A stretch of 64,000 nt of DNA, from NCBI GenBank assembly GCA_001447805.1, contig CP013099.1, forward strand, positions 2,489,181-2,553,180. Reading direction: 5' to 3'. Below the pieces are notes generated by a model. The model was not told where the DNA came from, searched no databases, and saw only the letters and a program-made list of their open reading frames with translations. This stretch comes from Candidatus Tenderia electrophaga. Its GTDB lineage: Bacteria; Pseudomonadota; Gammaproteobacteria; Tenderiales; Tenderiaceae. The translations under genes and the position numbers were made by a program. Below are positions 27,016-36,400 of the stretch, piece by piece (positions within the stretch are counted from its first letter, which is position 1; every line of letters begins with the position of its first letter).

Positions 27016-28240
27016 GCCAAGAGCGGGGATGAAGAAGCGGACCGTCATACTTATTCTCCTCTTGACGATCTTCATCCTATTTCTCGGTTGGCGCTTCGTG
27101 CGCCCCATGAACATCTTCGTAGTATCACCTTCATTTGAACGGCCCATTGATACCAGCAACGCACCAACTATGTTTCAAACGCTGAGCGCGCAAGAATGCG
27201 CCGCCTGTCACCGTGAATTCTATGACGAATGGGCCACCACGATTCACAGCCAGGCCTGGACCGACCCTTACTTTCAGGTCGACTGGCGTTTCGAGGACAA
27301 ACCGCAGGTCTGCAAGAACTGCCATATCCCGCTGGACCGTCAGCAGGAACACCAGGTGCTCGGTTTTCGTGACAGCGAAAAATGGGACCCGATACTGGCG
27401 CCCAATCCGGATTTCGATGCCGAACTTCAGCATGAGGGCGTGACATGCAATGTGTGCCACCTGCGCGACGGCAAGATTCTCGGCGTCTATGGTGATAGCA
27501 ACGCGCCGCATCCGGTGGAAAGGATCGACAACCCCAACCGGGTATGTGTGCGCTGCCATGTGGTGTCCGGCGAGCGCTGGGACACCTTCTTCAAGTTCCC
27601 GCCCTGTGGAACGGTGGCGGAAATCCAGACAAACCAGGGCAAGCAATGCGTTAAAGACGTGGATAATCTGACGACGGACACCATTGCCGCATTGGGCTGT
27701 GTGGACTGCCATATGCCTTTGCTGCAACGTCCGCTGGTTACCGGCGGCAAGGTACGCGCAACACGGCGGCATTTATGGCGCGGCGGCCATGAGCCGGCGA
27801 TGGTGAAACAGGCCTTGACCATCTCCTTTGAGGAAACCGCCGGCGTTGCCGCCGGCGAACACCGCTTTGAGTTGGCCATCACCAACAGCGGCGCCGCGCA
27901 TTATGTGCCCACCGGCACGCCCGACCGCCATTTGACAGTGCAGTTACGCCTGCTCGATGCAAAGGGCAAGGTGCTGAAAGAGGAAGATCACCTGCTCAAG
28001 CGCACTGTCATGTGGCGGCCATTCATCATCGATCTTTGGGACACCCGCCTGCCTCACGGCGAGCAACGAAGTTATCACCTGGCGTTTCCAGACCAGCAAC
28101 AGGCCGTCGCCGTCGAGGCGGTGGTGCGCTATCACCTGTTGGACGAGAAGCGCCGCCAACGCATCGGCTATGAGAACAAGGAGCCCATCGCCTATGACGT
28201 ATTCAGGCAACGCCTGCCCGTGACCGAAGTCAATCTATGA
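27008..28240 (+). CDS. Membrane-anchored pentaheme cytochrome c
   Basis: A 410-residue protein with an N-terminal membrane anchor (about residues 12-30) and five CxxCH motifs: CAACH, CKNCH, CNVCH, CVRCH and CVDCH, all within the first about 240 residues, in an arrangement like cytochrome c554/multiheme oxidoreductase families. The C-terminal 150 residues form a beta-rich domain without hemes. It probably transfers electrons in the periplasm to or from a sulfur or nitrogen compound. The start overlaps the CDF gene by eight bases; ATG 27029 (MKKRTVIL) is an equally likely start. Confidence 0.85.
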   Translation: MIRPRAGMKKRTVILILLLTIFILFLGWRFVRPMNIFVVSPSFERPIDTSNAPTMFQTLSAQECAACHREFYDEWATTIHSQAWTDPYFQVDWRFEDKPQVCKNCHIPLDRQQEHQVLGFRDSEKWDPILAPNPDFDAELQHEGVTCNVCHLRDGKILGVYGDSNAPHPVERIDNPNRVCVRCHVVSGERWDTFFKFPPCGTVAEIQTNQGKQCVKDVDNLTTDTIAALGCVDCHMPLLQRPLVTGGKVRATRRHLWRGGHEPAMVKQALTISFEETAGVAAGEHRFELAITNSGAAHYVPTGTPDRHLTVQLRLLDAKGKVLKEEDHLLKRTVMWRPFIIDLWDTRLPHGEQRSYHLAFPDQQQAVAVEAVVRYHLLDEKRRQRIGYENKEPIAYDVFRQRLPVTEVNL

Positions 28241-28257
28241 TCAACAAAGGGGGAAAA

Positions 28258-29403
28258 ATGAAACTGCCCATCTACCTCGACTACAACGCCACCACCCCGG
28301 TTGATCCCCAGGTGGCGGATTCTATCGAACCTTATCTGCACCAGCACTTCGGTAACCCTTCGTCCACCCATGTCTACGGCCGCCGAGCCCATGAGGCGGT
28401 GGAGCAAGCCCGGCAACGGGTGGCGGAGTTGATCGGCGCGCAAACCACCGAGATCGTCTTCACCGGCTGCGCCACCGAGGCCAACAACCTGGCGATCCGT
28501 GGGGTGGCCCGCGCCTTGCGTCACAAGGGTCGGCACCTGATCACCAGTGCGGTGGAGCATCCCTCGGTGGCCCAGCCCTTCAGCTACCTGCAACAAGAGG
28601 GCTGGAAGGTGACCGTAATTCCAGTCGACGGTCACGGCCGGGTGAATCCCGCTGACGTGGCCAATGCCTTGCGGGATGACACGGTACTGGTCTCCATCAT
28701 GCACGCCAACAACGAAGTGGGCACCATCCAACCCATCGAGGAGATCGCCGCCATCACCCGCCCGCGTGGCATCGTGCTGCATACGGATGCCGCCCAGTCC
28801 ATGGGCAAGATCCCTGTCTTCGTTAATGATTTGGGTGTTGATCTACTGACTATCGCGGGACACAAATTCTATGCCACCAAAGGTGTCGGTACCCTCTATG
28901 TGCGTAAGGGCACGCCGATCCAGCCTGTCCTGGTTGGCGCGGGCCATGAACATGGCCTGCGACCGGGCACCGAGAACGTACCCGCCATTGTCGGCCTGGG
29001 TGAAGCGGCCCGTCTGGCGACCGAGCGTGGAGCGAATGAGATGCTGCATCTGCGTGAAATACGCGATACGCTACACAGACAGCTTGCAGAGGCCGTTCCC
29101 GACCTCCTGTTGAACGGCCATCCTGAGCAGCGCCTACCCAACACCCTCAACCTCTCTTTTCCCAATGTGGACGGCCGGGAACTGCTGGCCGATGCCGCGA
29201 ACGACGTGGCCGCCTCGGTGGGCTCAGCCTGTCACGAGGAGGGCGAGGCAGTAAGCGGCGTACTAGGGGCGATGGGGATAACACCCGAGCGAGCGCGCGG
29301 CGCCGTGCGGCTCTCTCTGGGAATGCAAACCACTGAAGAAGAAATCGGCCAAGCCGCCAAGGCGCTAATCACTGTGTGGCAGGATAGCGCGAAGCTCCGG
29401 TGA
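28258..29403 (+). CDS. Cysteine desulfurase (NifS/IscS-like)
   Basis: A 381-residue PLP enzyme that releases sulfur from cysteine as a persulfide. It shows YLDYNATTPVDPQV at the start, the His stacking motif in TSAVEHPSV, the PLP lysine in TIAGHKFYATKGVG and the mobile catalytic Cys in SVGSACHEEGEAVSGVLGAMG. The loop differs from housekeeping IscS (SACSSG), which points to a specialised desulfurase. GGGGG lies upstream of the ATG at 28258; 28237 is an in-frame alternative. Its stop overlaps the methyltransferase start (GTGA). Confidence 0.9.
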   Translation: MKLPIYLDYNATTPVDPQVADSIEPYLHQHFGNPSSTHVYGRRAHEAVEQARQRVAELIGAQTTEIVFTGCATEANNLAIRGVARALRHKGRHLITSAVEHPSVAQPFSYLQQEGWKVTVIPVDGHGRVNPADVANALRDDTVLVSIMHANNEVGTIQPIEEIAAITRPRGIVLHTDAAQSMGKIPVFVNDLGVDLLTIAGHKFYATKGVGTLYVRKGTPIQPVLVGAGHEHGLRPGTENVPAIVGLGEAARLATERGANEMLHLREIRDTLHRQLAEAVPDLLLNGHPEQRLPNTLNLSFPNVDGRELLADAANDVAASVGSACHEEGEAVSGVLGAMGITPERARGAVRLSLGMQTTEEEIGQAAKALITVWQDSAKLR

Positions 29404-30059
29404 CTCAACTCATGAGGAGGTTCATTGACCCGGCAGCCTACGAGGCCTGGTATCGTACACCGCGAGGTGCCTGGATCGGCCGGGCCGAGTTCACGCTGTT
29501 AATGAGACTGCTGCGCCCGACATCCGGCGACACGCTGCTGGATGTGGGTTGTGGCACGGGGTATTTTTCGCGGCGATTCGCCGACTCAGGTCTGCATGTC
29601 ACCGGCATCGATCCAGACGCAGCCATGCTGGCATTCGCCAACTCGCGCAGTGCAAACGTTCAGTATATGCAAGCATCAGCGTTGCGCCTCCCTTTCAGGG
29701 ATCATGCCTTCGATTACGCAAGTGCGATCACCAGTTTGTGTTTTATCGAACCACCGACGCTGGCCATTGCGGAGATGCAGCGCGTCTCCCGCCACGCAGT
29801 CGTGCTGGGATTACTCAATCGTCACAGTCTGCTGTATTACGCCAAACATGATCAGGGTGGGTACAAGGGCGCGCGCTGGGACGGCACCAGAGACGTGCGA
29901 CAATGGCTTGAGCCTTTCGCCCCAACCGTGGAAACTGAAATCCGCAGCGCCATTTTCCTGCCCGGCGGCAATCTGTTCTCTCGCACAATAGAACGGTGCT
30001 TGCCGACCCGTCTCCCTTACGGAGGTTTTCTTGCAGTGAAAATCCAGCGCCGGTTATGA
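29400..30059 (+). CDS. Class I SAM-dependent methyltransferase
   Basis: A 219-residue Rossmann-fold methyltransferase starting at GTG that overlaps the desulfurase stop. SAM motif I is LLDVGCGTGYFSRRFADSGL, followed by the acidic strand end VTGIDPD and an ASITSLCFIE-like post-motif. The substrate is unknown. Being coupled to a cysteine desulfurase in a sulfide-linked set raises the idea of thiol or persulfide methylation (methanethiol-type detoxification), an inference only. It is the last gene of the operon. Confidence 0.8.
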   Translation: MTQLMRRFIDPAAYEAWYRTPRGAWIGRAEFTLLMRLLRPTSGDTLLDVGCGTGYFSRRFADSGLHVTGIDPDAAMLAFANSRSANVQYMQASALRLPFRDHAFDYASAITSLCFIEPPTLAIAEMQRVSRHAVVLGLLNRHSLLYYAKHDQGGYKGARWDGTRDVRQWLEPFAPTVETEIRSAIFLPGGNLFSRTIERCLPTRLPYGGFLAVKIQRRL

Positions 30060-30100
30060 CGGCTACCCCAAAACAAATCACAATATACTAGCCAGGGTTT

Positions 30101-30127
30101 GTTGTTTATTTAGCGGTTGTTTATTTA
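30101..30127 (+). repeat. Tandem 12-base direct repeat, GTTGTTTATTTA
   Basis: GTTGTTTATTTA occurs at 30101-30112 and again at 30116-30127, with period 15 bases, in the 105-base gap before the Cys-rich gene at 30165. It could be a binding site for a regulator of the copper set. No matching regulator gene is near. Confidence 0.5.
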
Positions 30128-30164
30128 ACTTGCCCGCCGCATGGACGATAGATAGAATCAGCTT

Positions 30165-30593
30165 ATGATTAGAAATCCGTTATTCCGCCGATTCGTCACT
30201 GCAACTGTGATGGTGCTGGGGCTGTTTACGCAGTTCCAGATGGCGTTCGCCTGTGAGTTGATGGATGGCAAGGTGCAGTATGTCTGCTGTTGCGACGAGC
30301 CGGGATCCATGGGTTGTGCCATGGGCGGTGGTTGTCATGATTCGCAGGATACGCAGACGCAGAACTGCTGTGCAGTCTCATACGAGCCGATGCCCAATGC
30401 TACGGCGATCGCCCCAGAATCCCATTCACTGCAGGTATTGTTGCTCGACGCCCCCCAGCCACCGCCCATACCTGTTTCGTTCGATATTCCGGAGTTTTCT
30501 CCGGCCAATCACGCCCTTCGTTTTACCCACGCCTTAGCTCCTCATGTTGCAGGCACAGACACGTACCTGCTGACCAACCGCTTCCGCATCTGA
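30165..30593 (+). CDS. Exported Cys-rich protein, unknown function
   Basis: A 142-residue protein with a signal peptide (about residues 1-29, MAFA before C30). The mature part begins with eight cysteines within 40 residues (C30, C41-43, C51, C57, C68, C69), with Met and His between them (MGCAMGGGCHDS), consistent with metal binding. The rest is Pro-rich (QPPPIPVSFDIPEF). It is the first gene of the copper/silver region and could bind Cu(I) in the periplasm. No named family is recognised. Confidence 0.65.
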   Translation: MIRNPLFRRFVTATVMVLGLFTQFQMAFACELMDGKVQYVCCCDEPGSMGCAMGGGCHDSQDTQTQNCCAVSYEPMPNATAIAPESHSLQVLLLDAPQPPPIPVSFDIPEFSPANHALRFTHALAPHVAGTDTYLLTNRFRI

Positions 30594-30606
30594 TCACACC
30601 TTCGTT

Positions 30607-30624
30607 CGCCCTTTAGGGCGTTTT
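30607..30624 (+). terminator. Weak hairpin with short T-run
   Basis: CGCCC (30607-30611) pairs with GGGCG (30616-30620) around a TTTA loop, followed by TTTT. It lies between the Cys-rich gene and cusC. The stem is short, so termination may be partial. Confidence 0.4.
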
Positions 30625-30712
30625 GTCGCGTTTGGGTTCGCACCCTGGCGCTTGCCGTGCTGCGCGCGTCTCGTGGCCCGGACTTGTAAGCAACTCACAA
30701 CGAAGGTGTTTT

Positions 30713-32023
30713 ATGTACAACAAAATATTTCTCTGGTGGCTCCGGCCCGGGATCGTCATGGCGTGCCTGGCCTTCGGCTGGCATACCGTCATGGCCGCGC
30801 CTGTGGACGATGGTTTTAACCGTGAACCGCAATTGACATCGGCACGGCTGGTAGACGCCGTGCTAAACCGTAACCCGGATATTCCCGCCATGCAGGCGGC
30901 TTGGGAGGCGGCCCAAGCTCGCATTGAACAGGCCGGGGCGCTCAATGACCCCATGATGTCCTATGCCTTCGCCCCGCAAACCGCGGGGGCGAGCGGCATG
31001 GACTTCGGCCAAAAGCTCTCGATTTCGCAACACCTGCCCTGGCCTGGTAAACGCGAGCTGCGCGGCGATGCCGCCCGCTTTGAGTCCGAAGCCGCACATG
31101 AAGGGATCGAACAGACCCGGCTGAAACTCACTGAAGCGGCCAAATCGGCCTTTGCCGACTGGTATTTCGTGCACGCGGCCATCCGTGTTAACGCGATCAA
31201 CAAGTCGCTGTTGCAAGAATTCCGCAACAACGCGGAGATCAAATATTCGGCGGGCCGGGCCTCGAAACAGGATGCCCTGCGTGCCGAGGTGGAAGTCGCG
31301 CTGCTGGAACACCGTGACATCGTACTGGAGCGCCGCCGCCGTGAGGTGCTGGCGGTATTGAATACCCTGTTGCAGCGCCAGCCCGATGCGCCGCTACCTC
31401 CCCCGTCGAATCTGCCGGATACCGGCGTCCTGCCGGCGGTGGCTGAGCTGCGCACGGCGGTGCTGGAGGTTCACCCCGAACTTCGCGCCTTGGCTGCGCG
31501 CCTTCAGGCAAGCCGGCAACAGGTGGCGCTCGCCGAACGTGAGTTCTACCCCGATTTCCGTCTGGCCGCCGAATATAACAGCCTGTGGATGCGCGATGAG
31601 CAGCGTTTCACCGTCGGTGTCGGTATCAACATTCCCCTCCCGGGTAAACACCGCGCGGCGAAGGACGAGGCGCAGGCCATACTCATGGGTTTGGATCTCA
31701 CGCGGCAAGCCAGGATGTCCGAGATCATGGGCGAGGTGCAACAAGCCTATGACCGGGTGCGCGAGAGCGAGCATGTATTGTCCCTGTACCAAAACCGGCT
31801 GCTGCCCCTCGCCGAGGAGAACCTGGCGGCCGCCCGCTCGGATTACGAGGCCGGCCGCGGTAATTTTCTCGACATGATCGGCGCGGAAAAAAACCTGATG
31901 CAGGCCCAACTCCAACTTGAGCAGGCACGAACGGATCACCACCGGCGGCTGGCGGCGTTGGAACGCACCGTGGGCGGGCCGCAGGCCCTGCAAGGCATTC
32001 AATCCTGGGGTATCAAACAATGA
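30713..32023 (+). CDS. cusC: CusC/CzcC-type outer-membrane efflux protein
   Basis: A 436-residue TolC-family protein, the outer-membrane channel of a heavy-metal RND system. After a signal peptide (about residues 1-36) it has two long helical repeats (LVDAVLNRNPDIPAMQAAWEAA..., VAELRTAVLEVHPELRALAARL...) and the conserved LSISQHLPWPGKRELRGD. The ATG at 30713 has GAAGGTG upstream; upstream in-frame sequence to 30623 is not signal-like. It overlaps the adaptor gene by four bases. CusC against CzcC cannot be fixed from this gene alone; the neighbours favour Cus. Confidence 0.85.
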   Translation: MYNKIFLWWLRPGIVMACLAFGWHTVMAAPVDDGFNREPQLTSARLVDAVLNRNPDIPAMQAAWEAAQARIEQAGALNDPMMSYAFAPQTAGASGMDFGQKLSISQHLPWPGKRELRGDAARFESEAAHEGIEQTRLKLTEAAKSAFADWYFVHAAIRVNAINKSLLQEFRNNAEIKYSAGRASKQDALRAEVEVALLEHRDIVLERRRREVLAVLNTLLQRQPDAPLPPPSNLPDTGVLPAVAELRTAVLEVHPELRALAARLQASRQQVALAEREFYPDFRLAAEYNSLWMRDEQRFTVGVGINIPLPGKHRAAKDEAQAILMGLDLTRQARMSEIMGEVQQAYDRVRESEHVLSLYQNRLLPLAEENLAAARSDYEAGRGNFLDMIGAEKNLMQAQLQLEQARTDHHRRLAALERTVGGPQALQGIQSWGIKQ

Positions 32024-33447
32024 AACGCAATAATCTGAACAGTCTGATTCTGGTGATGTTTTTGGTTGTTACGGCTGATGTGCATGGCGCAGCCGAAAAC
32101 ACTGAATTTTTCGATGCTGGTCCGTTCAAGGTGCGGGCGGAGATCAATCCGGAAACGCCGAAAGTCGGCAGAAACCGGGTCACGGTCTGGGTGCAAGACA
32201 GCGCCGATAACCCGGTGGGTGGTGCAAACCTGAAAGCAGTGGCGGTGATGCCGGCCATGGGCAGCATGCCCGCCATGTACGCACCAGCGGAGATGACCGA
32301 GGCAGAGCCCGGGCGATACGAAGGTGAATTCGAACCCTCCATGGGCGGCGAGTGGCCGCTGACCATCGACATCGAGACGGGTGCAGGTAAGGGCAGTGTC
32401 ACCTTTGACCTGGCCACCGGCCGCAAGGGGCTGCGCTGTGCCACCTGCGGCGGTGCAGGTGTTGATGTCCCCGGCACGGTGCGGGTGGACCCGGCCCGCC
32501 GCCAGCTCATCGGCGTCACCACCGGGCGGGTCAAACGCAAAACCTTGCGCGTGACGGTGCGCGCCGCCGGTAGCGTCAGCTACGACGAAACGCGCCTGAA
32601 CGATGTGGCGCTGAAATTCAGCGGCTGGATCGGCGAGTTGTATGCCGATTCCATCGGCAAACCGGTCAGCAAAGGCCAACCTTTGTTCACCGTTTACAGC
32701 CCCGACCTGCTCTCCGCCCAGGAAGAGTACCTGGAGACCCGGCGCCGATTCGGCGCCGAAGGCGATAGTGGCAAACAGCGCCTTGAGGCCGCGCGCCGCC
32801 GTTTGCGCCTGTGGGATATCACCGACACGCAAATCACGGCCTTGGAGAGGCGCGGCCGGGCGCTGGAATACGTGCCCATCCTCGCCCAAGCCGATGGCGT
32901 GGTCATCGACAAGGCGGTGGTCGCGGGTTCGGCTTTCATGGCGGGCCAGCGCCTGCTGCGCATCGCCGACGTTTCCCGCGTTTGGGTGCAGGCCCAGGTC
33001 TACGACTACGAGCTGCCGCTGATCGAGACCGGCATGAAGGCCAGGGTGACACTGCCGGAACTACAGGGCCGCGAGTTCGAGGGCGCGGTGGATTACCTCT
33101 ATCCCTTCATGGAGGGCGACACCCGCACCGCCCGCCTGCGCGTGGTGCTGGACAACCGGGACGGGTTTCTGCGCCCGGACATGTATGTTCAGGTCCAGCT
33201 CAAGGCCAACCTGGGCAAACGCCTGGTGGTGCCGGAATCGGCCGTGCTCTTTGCCGGGCAAAGCCGGGTGGTGTTTCTCGACCTCGGTGATGGTCGTCTC
33301 GCGCCCCGTAAAATTAAAACCGGCCAGCGCAGTCGCCAGTGGATCGAGGTGCTGGAGGGGCTGGAAGAAGGCGACACGGTAGTCACCTCCGGCAACTTCC
33401 TCATCGCCGCCGAGAGCAAGCTGAAGGCGGGGGTCGAGTCATGGTGA
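32020..33447 (+). CDS. cusB: CusB-type periplasmic adaptor with FixH-like N-terminal domain
   Basis: A 475-residue membrane-fusion protein. A signal peptide is followed by a FixH/YtkA-like beta domain (about residues 27-125, FKVRAEINPETPKVGRNRV...MTEAEPGRYEGEF). Then come CATCGG and the CusB-like adaptor core (VRAAGSVSYDETRLNDV, LYADSIGKPVSKGQPLFTVYSPDL, VPESAVLFAG). The N-terminal extension carries Met-rich AVMPAMGSMPAMYAP, suggesting Cu/Ag capture. It bridges CusA and CusC and overlaps both neighbours. Confidence 0.87.
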   Translation: MKRNNLNSLILVMFLVVTADVHGAAENTEFFDAGPFKVRAEINPETPKVGRNRVTVWVQDSADNPVGGANLKAVAVMPAMGSMPAMYAPAEMTEAEPGRYEGEFEPSMGGEWPLTIDIETGAGKGSVTFDLATGRKGLRCATCGGAGVDVPGTVRVDPARRQLIGVTTGRVKRKTLRVTVRAAGSVSYDETRLNDVALKFSGWIGELYADSIGKPVSKGQPLFTVYSPDLLSAQEEYLETRRRFGAEGDSGKQRLEAARRRLRLWDITDTQITALERRGRALEYVPILAQADGVVIDKAVVAGSAFMAGQRLLRIADVSRVWVQAQVYDYELPLIETGMKARVTLPELQGREFEGAVDYLYPFMEGDTRTARLRVVLDNRDGFLRPDMYVQVQLKANLGKRLVVPESAVLFAGQSRVVFLDLGDGRLAPRKIKTGQRSRQWIEVLEGLEEGDTVVTSGNFLIAAESKLKAGVESW

Positions 33448-36400
33448 ATCGATCCGATAGCTCAACCCATGGTCCCATCGAGTGGCTTATCAGCTACTGT
33501 GCGCGGAACCGGTTATTGACTCTGCTCGTCGTGATTGCAGCGACCTTCTGGGGGTACAAAGCGCTGCTCGATACACCGCTGGACGCCATTCCCGATCTCT
33601 CCGACGTGCAGGTGATCATCTACACCGATTGGCCGGGGCGCAGCCCCGACCTGGTGGAAGACCAGATCACCTACCCGCTCACCACCACCCTGCTGGCGGC
33701 ACCCGGCGTGCGGTCGGTGCGCGGCCAGAGTTTCATGGGACTCTCCTTCGTCTATGTCATCTTCGAGGATGGCACCGACATCTATTGGGCGCGCTCGCGG
33801 GTGCTGGAGTACCTCAACTCGGCGCTGGACAAACTGCCCAACGGTGTGCGCCCGACGCTGGGGCCGGACGCCACCGGGGTGGGTTGGGTCTATCAATACG
33901 CCCTGACCGACAAGAGCGGCAACCACGATCTGGCTGAACTGCGCAGCCTGCAGGATTTCAAGCTGCGTTACTGGCTGGAGTCGGTCGAGGGTGTGGCCGA
34001 GGTGGCCTCGGTGGGCGGTTTCGTCAAGGAGTATCAGATTCACATCGATCCCAACAAGCTGGCCGCTTACGGCATTCCCTTGAAAAAGGTGGCCGAGGCG
34101 GTGCGCCGTTCCAATGATGACGTCGGTGGCCGGGTGCTGGAGATCGCCGGGCATGAGCAGTTTATTCGTGGCCGGGGTTACATCCAGGACAAGCGCGATC
34201 TGGAAAAGATTGCCATTGGTTTGGGTAAGAATGGGATTCCCGTTCTGCTGCGCGATGTGGCCGTGGTCAGTCTGGGCCCGGCCATGCGCCGGGGTCTGGC
34301 CGAACTGGACGGGGAAGGCGAAGCGGTCGGCGGTACGGTGGTGATGCGTTACGGCGAAGATGCGCTGGGGGTCATTGAACGGGTCAAGCAGCGGCTGGCC
34401 GAGGCGCAAGCGGCGCTGCCCGACGGGGTGGAGATCGTCACCGTCTATGACCGCTCCGAACTGATCAAGCGCGCCATCGATACGCTGAAACATACGCTCA
34501 CCGAGGAGATGATCGTGGTGTCACTGGTCATCATGGTGTTTCTGCTGCACTTCCGTTCGGCGCTGATCGCGATCCTCACCTTGCCGGTGGCCATCCTGTT
34601 GTCGTTTATCCCCATGTCGGGACAGAACCTCACCGCCAACATCATGTCCCTGGGCGGCATTGCGGTGGCCATCGGTGCAATGGTGGACGCCTCCATCGTC
34701 ATGATCGAGAACATCCATAAACGCCTGGAAGAGTGGCATGAAACCAATGAACAAGGCAGCCGCAGCACTGTCATTATTCAGGCGATGCAGGAGGTGGGGC
34801 CGAGCATCTTCTTCTCGCTGCTGATCATCACCGTCTCCTTCCTACCGGTGTTTGCCCTAGAAGGTACCGAGGGACGGATGTTCAAACCACTGGCCTACAC
34901 CAAGACCTACTCCATGGGTTTCGCTGCACTGCTGGCGATCACCTTCACCCCGGCCCTGGCGGTGTTGTTGATTCGCGGCAAGATCCGGGGTGACAAGAGC
35001 TGGCTCAACCGGGCATTGGTGGCTGTCTATACGCCCATTGTGCGCTTGGCGGTGAAGCTGCGCTGGTGGGTGGTGGGCGGTGCTATCGCCGCCCTGGCGG
35101 CCACCGCGCCGGTGTTTATGGATTTGGGTAACGAGTTCATGCCGCCGCTCAACGAGGGCACGATTCTTTATATGCCCACCGCGCCGCCGGGCATGTCGAT
35201 TACCGAGGCGGGCCAGGTACTGCATGCCATGGACAAGGAACTGAAATCGTTCCCGGAGGTGGTGCGGGTGTTCGGCAAGATGGGCCGTTCCACCAGCCCC
35301 ACCGATCCGGCGCCGCTCTCCATGGCTGAAATAGTGGTCACCTTCAAGCCCAAGGATCAATGGCGCGAGGGTGTCACCTGGGAGAGTCTCCTGGCCGAGA
35401 TGGATGCGCAGTTGCGTTATCCCGGCATGCCCAATGTCTGGTGGATGCCGATTCAGACCCGCACCGAGATGCTGGCCACCGGGATACGCTCCACCCTGGG
35501 CATCAAGGTGTTCGGCGACGATCTGGAGGGTGTGGAAGCCAGCGGCATCCGCATCGAACAGGCGCTGCAAAACGACGAACGCACCGCACCCTATACGCGT
35601 AGTGCCTTTGCCGAGCGCATCAGCGGCGGTTATTTCCTCGACTTCGACATCGACCGCAAAAAGATCGCCCGCTACGGTTTGACCGTGGCCGATGTGGAGG
35701 ACGTGATCATGGCGGCGGTGGGTGGCATGACCGTGTCCGAGACCGTCGAAGGTCGGGAACGTTACGCCATCAACCTGCGTTATGCCCGCGACTTTCGTGA
35801 CGATCCGCAGGCGCTGAAACGGGTGTTGGTACCCACGTCCACCGGCGCGCAAATCCCGCTGGTGCAACTGGCCGAGCTGAACTTCCGTACCGGCCCACCC
35901 ATGCTGCGCAACGAGAACGGCCAGTTGGTGGGTTACGTCTTCGTCGATGTCAACGACAAGATCGGCATCGCCGACTACGTGGCGGCGGCCAAACAGGTGG
36001 TGGCGGAACAGGCCGACGTGCCCGCCGGATACCGCCTCGACTGGGCCGGGCAGTTCAAATACTTCGAACGCGCCAAGGCCAAGCTCAAGGTGGTGGTGCC
36101 GCTGACTCTGTTCATCGTCTTCTTTATGCTATTTATCAACCGCAAGTCAGTAGTGGAGTCGCTGATCATTTTGTTGGCGGTGCCTTTCTCGCTGATCGGC
36201 GCGGTATGGTTGCTCGCCTGGCTGGACTACAACCTCAGCGTTGCGGTGTGGGTCGGCATGATCGCCCTGGCGGGGCTGGATGCCGAGATGGGTGTATTGA
36301 TGATGCTCTATCTGGGCATGGCCTACCGCCAGCGGCAATCGGAAGGAAGACTGCAAACACATCAGGATCTGGTGGCCGTCATCACCGAAGGAGCGGGGCG

